Positions 7,813-15,939 of a DNA stretch of 64,000 nucleotides are shown piece by piece; position 1 is the first letter of the stretch, and every line of letters begins with the position of its first letter. The DNA is from Chitinophaga qingshengii (GTDB lineage Bacteria; Bacteroidota; Bacteroidia; Chitinophagales; Chitinophagaceae). The notes under the pieces are model-generated. The model saw only the letters and a program-made list of their open reading frames with translations, did no database searches and was not told the DNA's origin. The translations under genes and the position numbers were made by a program. Where the stretch lies: contig NZ_JACVFC010000001.1 in NCBI RefSeq assembly GCF_014529935.1, forward strand, positions 1,240,001 to 1,304,000, written 5' to 3'.

Positions 7813-8541
7813 TCAGGTAACTTCGTTGATCAGGTCAGCAAAGTTGCGGATACCGATCATTTTGGCGGAGGTATAGCCTTCGGCGTAGTCCACTCCTACC
7901 ATTTTTCCCAGCATTTTGGCGCGGTAAACAACGCTGTCGAAGAAACCGGAGCCGGAGATATAGGTCTGCGGTTCATGGTCTTTCGGTGCGAGGAATTGGG
8001 AGCTAAACGCCCGGATGGCATCCAGTTTCTTTTCTATTACCGGGGTGATATCCACCACAAAATCCGGTTCATGGTAACGGTCCTGTATAAAGTGGAACAC
8101 CTGTTTAGGGCGCCAGGCCTGCTGCGGCACACCGTCCACGGAAGTTTCTATCTTACGCAGCCCTGCCAGGAAACAGCTGTCGGCAATCAGTTTGCCGGCA
8201 CGGCCATGATCCGGGTGTCGGTCATCCATCGCATTAGCCAGCACGATATCCGGCTGGTACTTACGGATGGCGGTAATGATGGCCATTTGTTCCATGGTGT
8301 CGTTTCTGAAGAAACCATCGGCCAGACCCAGGTTTTCCCTGATTTCCAGTCCCATGATCTTTGCCGCGTCCTGCGCTTCCTTTTCTCTCAGTTCAGGCGT
8401 ACCACGGGTACCCAGCTCTCCGCGGGTGAGGTCTACCACACCTGCTTTCATGCCTTGCTGCGCATGTACCATTAATGTACCTGCACAACCCAATTCCACA
8501 TCGTCGGGGTGTACAGCGATTGCGAGTATATCCAGTTTCAT
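7813..8541 (-). CDS. bshB1: Bacillithiol biosynthesis deacetylase BshB1
   Basis: 242-aa LmbE-family Zn deacetylase that removes the acetyl group from GlcNAc-malate in the second step of bacillithiol synthesis. Seen: AVHPDDVELGCAG (His11, Asp13, Asp14) and the second metal/catalytic site HPDHGRAG (109-116), with TRGELGTRGT and YHEPDFVVDIT segments typical of BshB1 rather than other LmbE proteins. A CATCTTTG element at 8562..8569 on the minus strand is a plausible -7 box. A YfiT-like bacillithiol transferase is encoded at 23982..24509, so the thiol is probably both made and used. Confidence 0.93.
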   Translation of the reverse strand: MKLDILAIAVHPDDVELGCAGTLMVHAQQGMKAGVVDLTRGELGTRGTPELREKEAQDAAKIMGLEIRENLGLADGFFRNDTMEQMAIITAIRKYQPDIVLANAMDDRHPDHGRAGKLIADSCFLAGLRKIETSVDGVPQQAWRPKQVFHFIQDRYHEPDFVVDITPVIEKKLDAIRAFSSQFLAPKDHEPQTYISGSGFFDSVVYRAKMLGKMVGVDYAEGYTSAKMIGIRNFADLINEVT

Positions 8542-8589
8542 GCTGTAAATAAATTGAGGTGCAAAGATGGGAAATTATTGCGTAAGGCA

Positions 8590-9087
8590 TCACTTTTCCG
8601 TGCTGACAATACGCACACCGGCCTGCCGGTTTTTGATATGATAAATCTCTTCCAGCACCTTGGGAGAGATGATTTCCAGGGATACAAACGTCCGCTGGTC
8701 CAGCGTCATCAGCCGGGTTTCGTCTGTAGGCGTAATGGGAACATCGTTGACGATGTATTGAAACGTGCTGTCGCTGCCATAGCGTTGCAACAGGCTATCG
8801 TAGGCCGGAGCGGCAGCGCTGAGCAGGCGGCGTACCCGTTTACGGGCAAAAGGTTTTGTTTCTACATAAACCACCCCGTTGGCAGCCTGACTGCCATATT
8901 TCAAAACAGCTTTTTTTCCGTGGGCAATGGTAATAAGACCAATCTGGTCCGGAGCAAGATTTTCCATCAGGGCGGGAGAAGCCAGTACACTGTCGATCAC
9001 ATAAACCGGTACATCTTCTTCACTTTGTGCCAGGGCGCCCAGCGTGGTTAACAACAGGCTACATAACAATATCCGTGCTTTCTTCAT
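8590..9087 (-). CDS. Small secreted protein resembling a free-standing TonB-receptor plug segment
   Basis: 165 aa with signal peptide MKKARILLCSLLLTTLGALA. The core (VYVIDSV... then LAPDQIGLITIAHG... and LKYGSQAANGVVYVET, residues about 27-77) matches in order the plug-domain pattern of TonB-dependent receptors (a VDG-like strand, an I/V-rich strand, then YGxxAANGVV). No barrel follows. Similar fragments occur in Bacteroidota as accessory periplasmic proteins of unknown role. It is followed upstream on the same strand by the DUF4294 gene with a 17-base gap, so the two may be cotranscribed. Function unknown. Confidence 0.7.
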   Translation of the reverse strand: MKKARILLCSLLLTTLGALAQSEEDVPVYVIDSVLASPALMENLAPDQIGLITIAHGKKAVLKYGSQAANGVVYVETKPFARKRVRRLLSAAAPAYDSLLQRYGSDSTFQYIVNDVPITPTDETRLMTLDQRTFVSLEIISPKVLEEIYHIKNRQAGVRIVSTEK

Positions 9088-9104
9088 ACAGCTAAGATAA
9101 CCAT

Positions 9105-9731
9105 TTAATTAAAAGCGCGGTACCGCTGGTACATTTCCAGTTCCTGTACAATCACTTCAATATCGTGGTCTTCCTGTTTGTCGTAATCGCTTTTCAGATT
9201 TCCCCCGAAGAAGAAGGCTACTGTTTGCCACACACGGGCATTAAAGCCGCCTTTCAGTTCTTTGATGATCTCATAGCAGTTCTGCCCGGTTTCGCGGTCA
9301 ATCAGTTTCATCAGCACTTTCCCCTGGTATACGGAGAGGTTCTGCAGTTTATCCCCGAATTGTTCTTTCATTTCCTTTTCCTTGGAGGCCAGGAAAGCTT
9401 TCCGCTCTTTTTTGGAAGACATGGTAGCCAGGCGGCTGTTCACATCTTTCAGCAGCCGGGCGGCAGTACGGGCGTATGGATAAGTGACATATACGGCGTT
9501 GCGGAGGCGGTTATAGCGCTCTTTTTCTTTCCGCAGGGCTTTGGGCATTTTGTCCACCACATCGAAGATAGCGAGGGTGATCACCGGAATAGTATCATGG
9601 CCTACCACTACTGCATGCAGGGCCACGGTGTCCACACCGTGAGGCTGCGACTGCGCGCTGGCTTCCTGCCGGCACAACGAGATGCCCGTGAGCAGGATGG
9701 CAGATAAAATGAGTCGATGGCGGCAATGCAT
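9105..9731 (-). CDS. DUF4294 family secreted protein
   Basis: 208 aa. N-terminal signal (RLILSAILLTGISLC...SAQ), then a body with DTIPVITLAIFDVV, Lys/Arg-rich helices and WQTVAFFFGGNLKSDYD. This pattern matches the Bacteroidota family DUF4294, annotated only as hypothetical. It is the first gene of a likely two-gene unit with the plug-like protein. Role unknown. Confidence 0.75.
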   Translation of the reverse strand: MHCRHRLILSAILLTGISLCRQEASAQSQPHGVDTVALHAVVVGHDTIPVITLAIFDVVDKMPKALRKEKERYNRLRNAVYVTYPYARTAARLLKDVNSRLATMSSKKERKAFLASKEKEMKEQFGDKLQNLSVYQGKVLMKLIDRETGQNCYEIIKELKGGFNARVWQTVAFFFGGNLKSDYDKQEDHDIEVIVQELEMYQRYRAFN

Positions 9732-9822
9732 ACTATTTCTAACGGTGCTGATGGATAAATGTTACCACAAGTTAAAAAACATTTCAGACTATAGTACAAT
9801 TAAAAAGGACTTGAAAAAACAA

Positions 9823-10824
9823 TCAGTATACCGGCTTCATGCTCAATACCGAATCGGCAAAACCATTGACAGCATTGGCTACAGCGGGCAGATCGTGGCC
9901 GGTAAGCCAGCAGCCCATCACATGGGCACCGGCACCCGGAATGGGGATAGCCGCTTTCTGGTTTTCGGGCGTGGCGAGCAGCTGTTCCATTTCCAGGATA
10001 GCAGATACCCTTACTGTAGGGTCCTGGTGTTGTTCGTCTTTATAATAGTAGAGATTGAGCACCGGCTGATGCACCTTTTCAAAAGTTGCCGGCGTCATGG
10101 ATGTTTCCACGAGGTTTTGCAGTTGTACCACCGCTTCCAGCCGGTATTTGTTAAACCAGTACTGCGACCGCAGTTTGCTGGTATCCACAGACTCCTTGTA
10201 TTTACCGCCTTGTACCAGGCGGGCCAGCTGTAAACCCCAGGGGTCGTTGGCCAGGAAAGCCAGGTTATCATTGATAGCGATGTTGGGCGACATATTAATG
10301 ACCGCATACACATCCTGCGGATAGGTAGCTGCCAGTTTCAGGGCCAGGGTGCCTCCGGTAGAGGTACCCATGAGAATCACCTTCTGCCCCAGTGCCTTGC
10401 CGATTTGCAGGGCTTCCTTGGCGTCGTTCCATAAACCGTCGGCCGTCATGGTGAGCAGCGGGTCGGAGGTATCTACCCCGTGGCCATCCAGGCGGCTGAG
10501 GTACATATTACAGCCATAACGCCGCGCAAAACTGCGGTGGATGGAGTCCCCCTCTTCCTGGCTGGCAGAGAAGCCATGCAGGTACACGACGGCATAGGGA
10601 GTAGTATGATACGGCGAATCGGCCCATACAATACGGGCTTCATTATCGGGCTTCAGGCGATGGTGTGATTCTTTATTACGGATATACTGTTCCAGCGCGG
10701 GGCCATCTGCAGGGACCGTGGGCAGCGTGGCGGAGTATACCGGCTTGGCTGGATGTGGTCCGACCATATATATGGCTGCCAGGACAATTAGCACGATCAG
10801 CAAATTGCGTAGAAATCGCTTCAT
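9823..10824 (-). CDS. Membrane-anchored alpha/beta hydrolase
   Basis: 333 aa. One N-terminal membrane helix (about 4-22) anchors a periplasmic or cytoplasmic-face hydrolase. Oxyanion segment YLHGFSAS (81-88), nucleophile elbow MGTSTGG with Ser155, and a late GAGAHVMG segment that should supply the catalytic His. It resembles carboxylesterases and monoglyceride lipases acting on small lipid esters, but the substrate is not readable. A strong terminator of the upstream ccmF gene precedes it, so it is transcribed separately. Confidence 0.85.
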   Translation of the reverse strand: MKRFLRNLLIVLIVLAAIYMVGPHPAKPVYSATLPTVPADGPALEQYIRNKESHHRLKPDNEARIVWADSPYHTTPYAVVYLHGFSASQEEGDSIHRSFARRYGCNMYLSRLDGHGVDTSDPLLTMTADGLWNDAKEALQIGKALGQKVILMGTSTGGTLALKLAATYPQDVYAVINMSPNIAINDNLAFLANDPWGLQLARLVQGGKYKESVDTSKLRSQYWFNKYRLEAVVQLQNLVETSMTPATFEKVHQPVLNLYYYKDEQHQDPTVRVSAILEMEQLLATPENQKAAIPIPGAGAHVMGCWLTGHDLPAVANAVNGFADSVLSMKPVY

Positions 10825-10842
10825 AGCGGGGATGCTTGTTTA

Positions 10843-10907
10843 AAAAACCAGGGGATCTGAATTACCTGAAAATCTACGCAAAATTTTCAAGTAATACAGA
10901 TCCCCTG
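10843..10907 (-). terminator. Long intrinsic terminator after ccmF
   Basis: 25-base arms at 10849..10873 and 10883..10907 pair with two mismatches (core CAGGGGATCTG/CAGATCCCCTG), followed on the minus strand by TTTTTTAAAC. It ends the ccmE-ccmF unit. Confidence 0.85.
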
Positions 10908-10928
10908 TATGAATAAATCTAAAAATCT

Positions 10929-13454
10929 TTAAATATTAGCTGCTTCTCTTTTTGCAGCGGGTTTATTTTTTTCCGTTTTACGGGTACGTTGGATGATGCT
11001 CATAAAAGTACCCACGATAGTGATGATAACACCCAGCCACAATACGTTGATGTACGGGAATACCAGCGCTTTCATGACCACATAGTCGCTGAAACCGGCG
11101 GTTTCTTTCACTTTCAGCTCGATCTTGTTTTCTGCCGGCATGATCTTGGAAAACCGTACGCTCAGGTTCAACGGCGCCAGTGTATCTTCTATACTGTACT
11201 GGTAGCTGCTGTCGCGGATAAAATAGATCGGCTGCAGGTTGAAGTGATCATCTGTTTGTGTAAACACTTCCAGTTTGGCGCCTACTGCCAGGTCATTTTT
11301 CTCCGGCACATAGTTTTTATTGGTCGGCGTTGTCTCCAGCGATTTCAGTACCATAAATCCTTTAGAGAAGAAAACGGAGTCCCCTATTTTGATTTCATGC
11401 GGCACATACGCAGTGGTATCGGTAGCAGCAGCTTCCGCCTTGTTAGGGGCGGCAGACACGTACGTGAAGATATCGCGGGTAAGGTAGTGTTTGGAAGCCG
11501 GGTTGGAAGACAGTGCGTTTTCCTTCTTGTTCACAAACGCATCCGGATACAGGGTAAACCTTTCCTTTACTTCACCGGTAGTTTTGTCTTTGCGCTCATA
11601 GTTCATCACGTAGTAGGTCTTCGGATCGCCTTTGGCAATGGAATCACCTTTATACGTCACGTGATAATCGCCCATCTGTATCTGCACATCTTTAGGCAGC
11701 ATGATGTTTTCACGGGCGTTCTGTTTGCTCTCTTTACGGAAGAAACCATCGTTGAGCATTTTCATGCGATCAATAGAAATCACCTCCATTTTGGAAGAAG
11801 AGATCAGTGCGCCGAGCAGCACCATCCCGAAACCGATGTGAGCTACAGAGGCGCCCGCATTTTTCAGTTTGCCTTTCAGGCCGGCGAAGATGTAGGTAAT
11901 GTTACCGACGATCGCGTAAATGCTGGCAAACAGCATGATATAGATAGCGGTGAGGAAACCTGCACCATATTTATCAAAGGTGATAGGACCTTTCCAGGCA
12001 ATGAGCAATGTGAACAACAGTGCCAGTGCGGTAGGCAGCCATACTTTGCGGGTAAAGACGCCTTTCGGTGTGTCTTTGTATTTCAGGAACTGTACAACAG
12101 CTGTCAGCACACCCAGTACAATGGCAATCCAGATCTGGATTTTGTTGTAGTGGAACATGACATCAGAAGGCGGTGCCAGATCGTCTAATTTAAACAGGCC
12201 TTTCAGACCGGTGAGTGCCAGCAACTGATTCCATACGGGGATGGAGGTCGTAAAGGTCACCTGGATGGCTGCAATCAGCAGGATCAGGGCGCCTACGAAC
12301 AGCCAGAACTCCCTGGAATAAGTGCTTTCTTCTTTATTATTACCCGGGATTTCTTTCCGGCGGGCAATCAACAGATAAATAGAAGGGACGGTGAACACCA
12401 GTATGGAAAACAGCAACTGGGCGGTCATACCCATATCCGTGAAAGAGTGCACGGAAGTGTCGCCCAGTACACCGCTCTTCGTGAGGAAAGAGGAGTACAG
12501 GATCAGCACGTAGGATATAAAGAAGAAAAAGACGGTCGATTTCAGGGCATGGCCGGTATGTTTATATGCCAGCAGCGTATGCAGGCCAGCCACCATCGTG
12601 AGCCAGGGCACCAGGGAAGCGTTTTCCACCGGGTCCCAGCCCCAGTAACCGCCGAAGTTGAGGGATTCATAAGCCCAGGCGGCGCCCATCATGATACCGG
12701 TACCCAGCAGCGCTACCGCGAAGAGGGTCCAGGGCAGTACGGGTTTTACCCAGCCGGTGTAGTCGCGGGTCCAGAGGCCGGCGAAGGCGAAGGTGAACGG
12801 TACGATCATAGAAGCGAAACCGAGGAACAATATGGGTGGGTGGATCACCATCCAGTAGTTCTGCAGGGTGACATTAAGACCATTACCATCATGGATATGC
12901 TGCAGGTAGTCTGCCTGCTGGAAGATAGGTGCAGCCTGGTTTTCAGGCGCCTGTCTGAGCAGCATGAACGGATTACTGCCCACTTTATAACCCAGGATGA
13001 AGATGCCCAGCAACATGCTGGCAAAAATCACCTGAGCCAGGGAGAATATCGTCATCACCGGTGCTTCCAGGTTCTTGGAAGTACGGATCAGGATAAGGCC
13101 GAGGATACTGTTCCAGATGCTCCAGAGCAGGAAGCTGCCTTCCTGGTCAGACCAGAGGCTGGAAAGCAGGTATTGAGTAGGCAGGTCGCGGGAGGTATTG
13201 CGCCACGCGTATTTATATTCAAAATAGTGATTGAAGAGAATATAGAACAAACAGCTGAAGATGGCGACTACGGCAGCTGACTGTATCACAAATGACCAGC
13301 GGGCCAGCTTTTTCCATGAATCACGTACCAACGGCTCTTTGACTTTAACAGCATTATAATAAGAGACCGTGGCTACCAATGACGCTACAAATGCCAGAAT
13401 GGCGAAGAAATGGCCCAATTGGCCCGGTAATAAATGTTCCCCTTCAAATTTCAT
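10929..13454 (-). CDS. ccmF: Cytochrome c maturation heme lyase CcmF (CcsA/CcmF family)
   Basis: 841-aa polytopic membrane protein that attaches heme to apocytochrome c. The tryptophan-rich WWD heme-handling segment GGYWGWDPVENASLVPW lies at about residues 264-280, flanked by many transmembrane helices. A large soluble insert (about 600-800) precedes the last helix, making it longer than E. coli CcmF (647 aa). The upstream minus-strand neighbour is ccmE, separated by 108 bases that hold an AT-rich inverted repeat. It serves respiratory cytochromes, in keeping with the nuo operon nearby. Confidence 0.93.
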   Translation of the reverse strand: MKFEGEHLLPGQLGHFFAILAFVASLVATVSYYNAVKVKEPLVRDSWKKLARWSFVIQSAAVVAIFSCLFYILFNHYFEYKYAWRNTSRDLPTQYLLSSLWSDQEGSFLLWSIWNSILGLILIRTSKNLEAPVMTIFSLAQVIFASMLLGIFILGYKVGSNPFMLLRQAPENQAAPIFQQADYLQHIHDGNGLNVTLQNYWMVIHPPILFLGFASMIVPFTFAFAGLWTRDYTGWVKPVLPWTLFAVALLGTGIMMGAAWAYESLNFGGYWGWDPVENASLVPWLTMVAGLHTLLAYKHTGHALKSTVFFFFISYVLILYSSFLTKSGVLGDTSVHSFTDMGMTAQLLFSILVFTVPSIYLLIARRKEIPGNNKEESTYSREFWLFVGALILLIAAIQVTFTTSIPVWNQLLALTGLKGLFKLDDLAPPSDVMFHYNKIQIWIAIVLGVLTAVVQFLKYKDTPKGVFTRKVWLPTALALLFTLLIAWKGPITFDKYGAGFLTAIYIMLFASIYAIVGNITYIFAGLKGKLKNAGASVAHIGFGMVLLGALISSSKMEVISIDRMKMLNDGFFRKESKQNARENIMLPKDVQIQMGDYHVTYKGDSIAKGDPKTYYVMNYERKDKTTGEVKERFTLYPDAFVNKKENALSSNPASKHYLTRDIFTYVSAAPNKAEAAATDTTAYVPHEIKIGDSVFFSKGFMVLKSLETTPTNKNYVPEKNDLAVGAKLEVFTQTDDHFNLQPIYFIRDSSYQYSIEDTLAPLNLSVRFSKIMPAENKIELKVKETAGFSDYVVMKALVFPYINVLWLGVIITIVGTFMSIIQRTRKTEKNKPAAKREAANI

Positions 13455-13478
13455 GTGAAATGGTATATAGATTGAAGA

Positions 13479-13552
13479 ATTTAAATATTTTTTTATTTGG
13501 TTATTTTACTATTGAAAACCAATTCAATAACTAAATATCAAAATATCTAAAT
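13479..13552. repeat. AT-rich imperfect inverted repeat between ccmE and ccmF
   Basis: The right arm at 13525..13552 (CAATAACTAAATATCAAAAT...) is roughly complementary to 13479..13514. The word CTAAATATCAAAATATC recurs almost exactly in the nuoH-nuoI junction, and related words occur in the nuoE-nuoCD gap. It fills the whole intergenic space. Confidence 0.6.
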
Positions 13553-13562
13553 CTGAAAATTT

Positions 13563-13961
13563 TTAAAGCTGTTTGTCACTCACGACTACCTGGTCGTCTT
13601 TGTATTTAGACGGGCATTTCATGAGAATTTTGCTGCAATGGAACTCATTTCCCTGCATTTTTCCGGTGAGGACCACGGACTCCGCTTTTTCAAAATCTGT
13701 AGGTTTGGCGCCGTAGAAAACGACTTTGCGGGTTTCACCTGTTTTATCGTGTACGAAGAAGCTGAATAAGTTGGCATCTTTAATGGGATCATAATGCATA
13801 GCCTGCAGGGTATCCAGCTTGCCGATCACATGAAATTCTTTCCCTTCTTTCTCTCGTGCGGTAGCGAACGTTTCATAGGTACTAAAGTCACCTACCATGG
13901 TCACAATCACACCAATTGCAACCGCAATCACCACCAGCAGAATAATATTTGTTTTTTTCAT
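13563..13961 (-). CDS. ccmE: Cytochrome c maturation heme chaperone CcmE, CxxxY type
   Basis: 132 aa. One N-terminal membrane anchor (about 4-22) followed by an OB-fold domain that carries heme to CcmF. In E. coli the heme is bound by His in HxxxY. Here the equivalent C-terminal motif is Cys116-Pro-Ser-Lys-Tyr120, i.e. CxxxY, the variant described for the so-called System I* of some archaea and deltaproteobacteria. It heads a two-gene unit with ccmF and is divergent from the agmatinase-like gene. Confidence 0.9.
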   Translation of the reverse strand: MKKTNIILLVVIAVAIGVIVTMVGDFSTYETFATAREKEGKEFHVIGKLDTLQAMHYDPIKDANLFSFFVHDKTGETRKVVFYGAKPTDFEKAESVVLTGKMQGNEFHCSKILMKCPSKYKDDQVVVSDKQL

Positions 13962-14162
13962 ATGAAAATTATCTTCCCTATTGTTGTGACACAGGCTGTA
14001 AAATCCGCCACCAGCAAAGCTTCTCCATTCTTCTTACCTTACCTGCATTTATCTCTTTCCAATTCACGGGGCAAAATTAACGCAAAATGACCGTCTTCCG
14101 ACAAAATTTATATAAAAGGTAATTCTTTTTATAGGGAGGAAGGCTGTAAGTAAACATAATGC

Positions 14163-14170
14163 TATCTTTG
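14163..14170 (+). promoter_or_regulatory. -7 element upstream of the agmatinase-like gene
   Basis: TATCTTTG is an exact TAnnTTTG match, 29 bases before the ATG at 14200. The expected TTTG -33 box is not clear. Confidence 0.5.
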
Positions 14171-14199
14171 CGCGGAATTTTGAAATGTAAGATTTTATC

Positions 14200-15243
14200 A
14201 TGGCTGATTTATCTCAATTTGACCCAAACTCGGTGGGGTTGTTATCCAACAACATTTTCGGTTTACCTTTTTCTGAAGAAGAAGCCAGGCTGGTATTGCT
14301 GCCTGTGCCCTGGGAAGTGACCGTATCCTATAGTAACGGTACGGCACGCGGGCCGGAACATATTTTCCGGGCTTCCTTCCAGGTAGACCTGTACGATGCC
14401 GATGTAAAGGACGGCTGGAAACAGGGCTTTTTTATGCGCGAACCGGATAAACACCTGCTGCTGCGCAGTGACTATCTGCGTAAAGAAGCAGAACTGTACC
14501 TGAAATTCCTGACCGAAGGCGGAGATATCTCTGAAAATGAGTTTCTGAAGAAAACGCTGGTAGATGTCAACAACGGTACCCGGGCAATGAACGAATGGGT
14601 GTACAATCAAACCCGCGGTCTGCTCGAAAAAGGCAAACTGGTAGGTTTGCTCGGTGGCGACCACAGCACCCCGCTGGGCTTTTTCAAAGCTATCGGCGAG
14701 CACAAAGGCGACTTCGGTATCCTGCAGATCGACGCCCACTGCGATCTGCGTGACAGCTACGAAGGTTTCCACTACTCCCACGCTTCCATTATGTACAACG
14801 CACTGGCCGAAGTTCCCCAGCTGACCAAACTGGTACAGGTAGGTATCCGCGACTATTGCGAAGAGGAAGTGGATTATATCAACGCCAGCAACGGCCGTGT
14901 GGTGACATTCTTCGACAAACAGATCAAAGAGCGCCAGTTTGAAGGGGAAACCTGGAAAGCTATCTGCGACAGCATTATAGACACCCTGCCACAACAGGTA
15001 TACATCAGTTTCGATATTGACGGCCTCGATCCTAAACTGTGCCCGCATACCGGAACCCCGGTAGCCGGCGGTTTTGAAGCCGAACAGATATATTATCTTT
15101 TCAAACGCTTATTGGCGAGCGGCCGCCAGTTGATTGGTTTTGACCTCAACGAGGTGAGCGCTTCACATGACGACTGGGATGCCAACGTAGGTGCCCGCGT
15201 GCTGTTCAAACTTTGTAACCTGCTGGTGAGCGCTAATTCATAA
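14200..15243 (+). CDS. Agmatinase/arginase-family ureohydrolase
   Basis: 347 aa. All di-manganese ligands of the ureohydrolase superfamily are visible: LGGDHS (His155), DAHCD (Asp178, His180, Asp182) and SFDIDGLDP (Asp272, Asp274). The family hydrolyses guanidino groups, releasing urea or formamide: agmatinase, arginase or formimidoylglutamase. The N-terminal extension and an insert at about 90-140 are typical of Bacteroidota enzymes annotated as agmatinase-family or formimidoylglutamase. I cannot choose between substrates. It is followed after 4 bases by a membrane-protein gene and probably forms an operon with it. Confidence 0.88.
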   Translation: MADLSQFDPNSVGLLSNNIFGLPFSEEEARLVLLPVPWEVTVSYSNGTARGPEHIFRASFQVDLYDADVKDGWKQGFFMREPDKHLLLRSDYLRKEAELYLKFLTEGGDISENEFLKKTLVDVNNGTRAMNEWVYNQTRGLLEKGKLVGLLGGDHSTPLGFFKAIGEHKGDFGILQIDAHCDLRDSYEGFHYSHASIMYNALAEVPQLTKLVQVGIRDYCEEEVDYINASNGRVVTFFDKQIKERQFEGETWKAICDSIIDTLPQQVYISFDIDGLDPKLCPHTGTPVAGGFEAEQIYYLFKRLLASGRQLIGFDLNEVSASHDDWDANVGARVLFKLCNLLVSANS

Positions 15244-15247
15244 GTAT

Positions 15248-15835
15248 ATGTACCGTTTGCGTATCCTGCACCCGAATACAGCCAGCAGGCTCCGGCTGCT
15301 GCCGGTGATGCACGGGCTGGCAGGCATCCTGTTTCTCTTTGATGCCATCGGCATTTATAAAGGACCTCAGCCCAACTGGTTGCTGGTAGGCTTTTTTATG
15401 GCCGTAGGCTTCCTCTCCCTGGCCTTCCCTTTTGTGGTGAAGCGCACACGGAAATTCAGCGAAACCAACAGCGTTGCCCGGCTGATACAGGCATTCATTT
15501 GCCTCAGCGGCAGCCTTTATTTTCTGGGACATCAGCAGCCAATTACCGGTCTGCTGATGTTCGTGACTGGTCTGGGCATGGCCTACATCGGCTGGATGGA
15601 ATACAAGCTGTTCCAGCCTTCCTATGTGAAGATGGACAATACCGGCATCAGTCTGCCTACCACCTTCTCTGAGAAACGCATTGGTTGGAACGAGCTGAAT
15701 AACGTAATTTTGCGGAATGACCTGTTCACCATGGATTTTAAATCCAATAAAATCATCCAGCTGGAAATAGTGGATGAGCCCGGACAGGAAGAACGTGAAA
15801 AAATGAACGGATTTTTCCGGGAAAGACTTGGATAA
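15248..15835 (+). CDS. Membrane protein with C-terminal PH/YcxB-like domain, function unknown
   Basis: 195 aa. Four hydrophobic helices in the first 125 residues (about 20-36, 44-62, 82-95, 100-115), then a soluble tail with VKMDNTGISLPTTF...IGWNELNNVILRNDLFTMDF, the pattern of short PH-like tails in YcxB-type proteins. It starts 4 bases after the ureohydrolase stop, which indicates translational coupling. No established role. Confidence 0.75.
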   Translation: MYRLRILHPNTASRLRLLPVMHGLAGILFLFDAIGIYKGPQPNWLLVGFFMAVGFLSLAFPFVVKRTRKFSETNSVARLIQAFICLSGSLYFLGHQQPITGLLMFVTGLGMAYIGWMEYKLFQPSYVKMDNTGISLPTTFSEKRIGWNELNNVILRNDLFTMDFKSNKIIQLEIVDEPGQEEREKMNGFFRERLG

Positions 15836-15924
15836 TTTTGGAATTTTTTGATTTACGATTTTTTGATTTCGGGAAAGCAACAAATTTTTACACTCCCGAA
15901 ATCGTAAATCAAAAAATTCCAAAA
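15836..15924. repeat. Long inverted repeat, GATTTACG family
   Basis: 24 bases at 15836..15859 (starting TTTTGGAATTTTTTGATT) are exactly complementary to 15901..15924. After an 8-base insertion (TTTTTGAT) in the left arm, six more bases pair (TTCGGG/CCCGAA). It fills the gap between the membrane-protein gene and the radical SAM gene and may also act as a terminator. Its words recur at 20510..20616 and 25305..25462. Confidence 0.8.
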
Positions 15925-15939
15925 TCGTAAATTTATTAT

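Noticed and set aside
10989-12188. A 399-codon frame opposite ccmF
   Set aside because: Antisense to a conserved polytopic protein and without family features.
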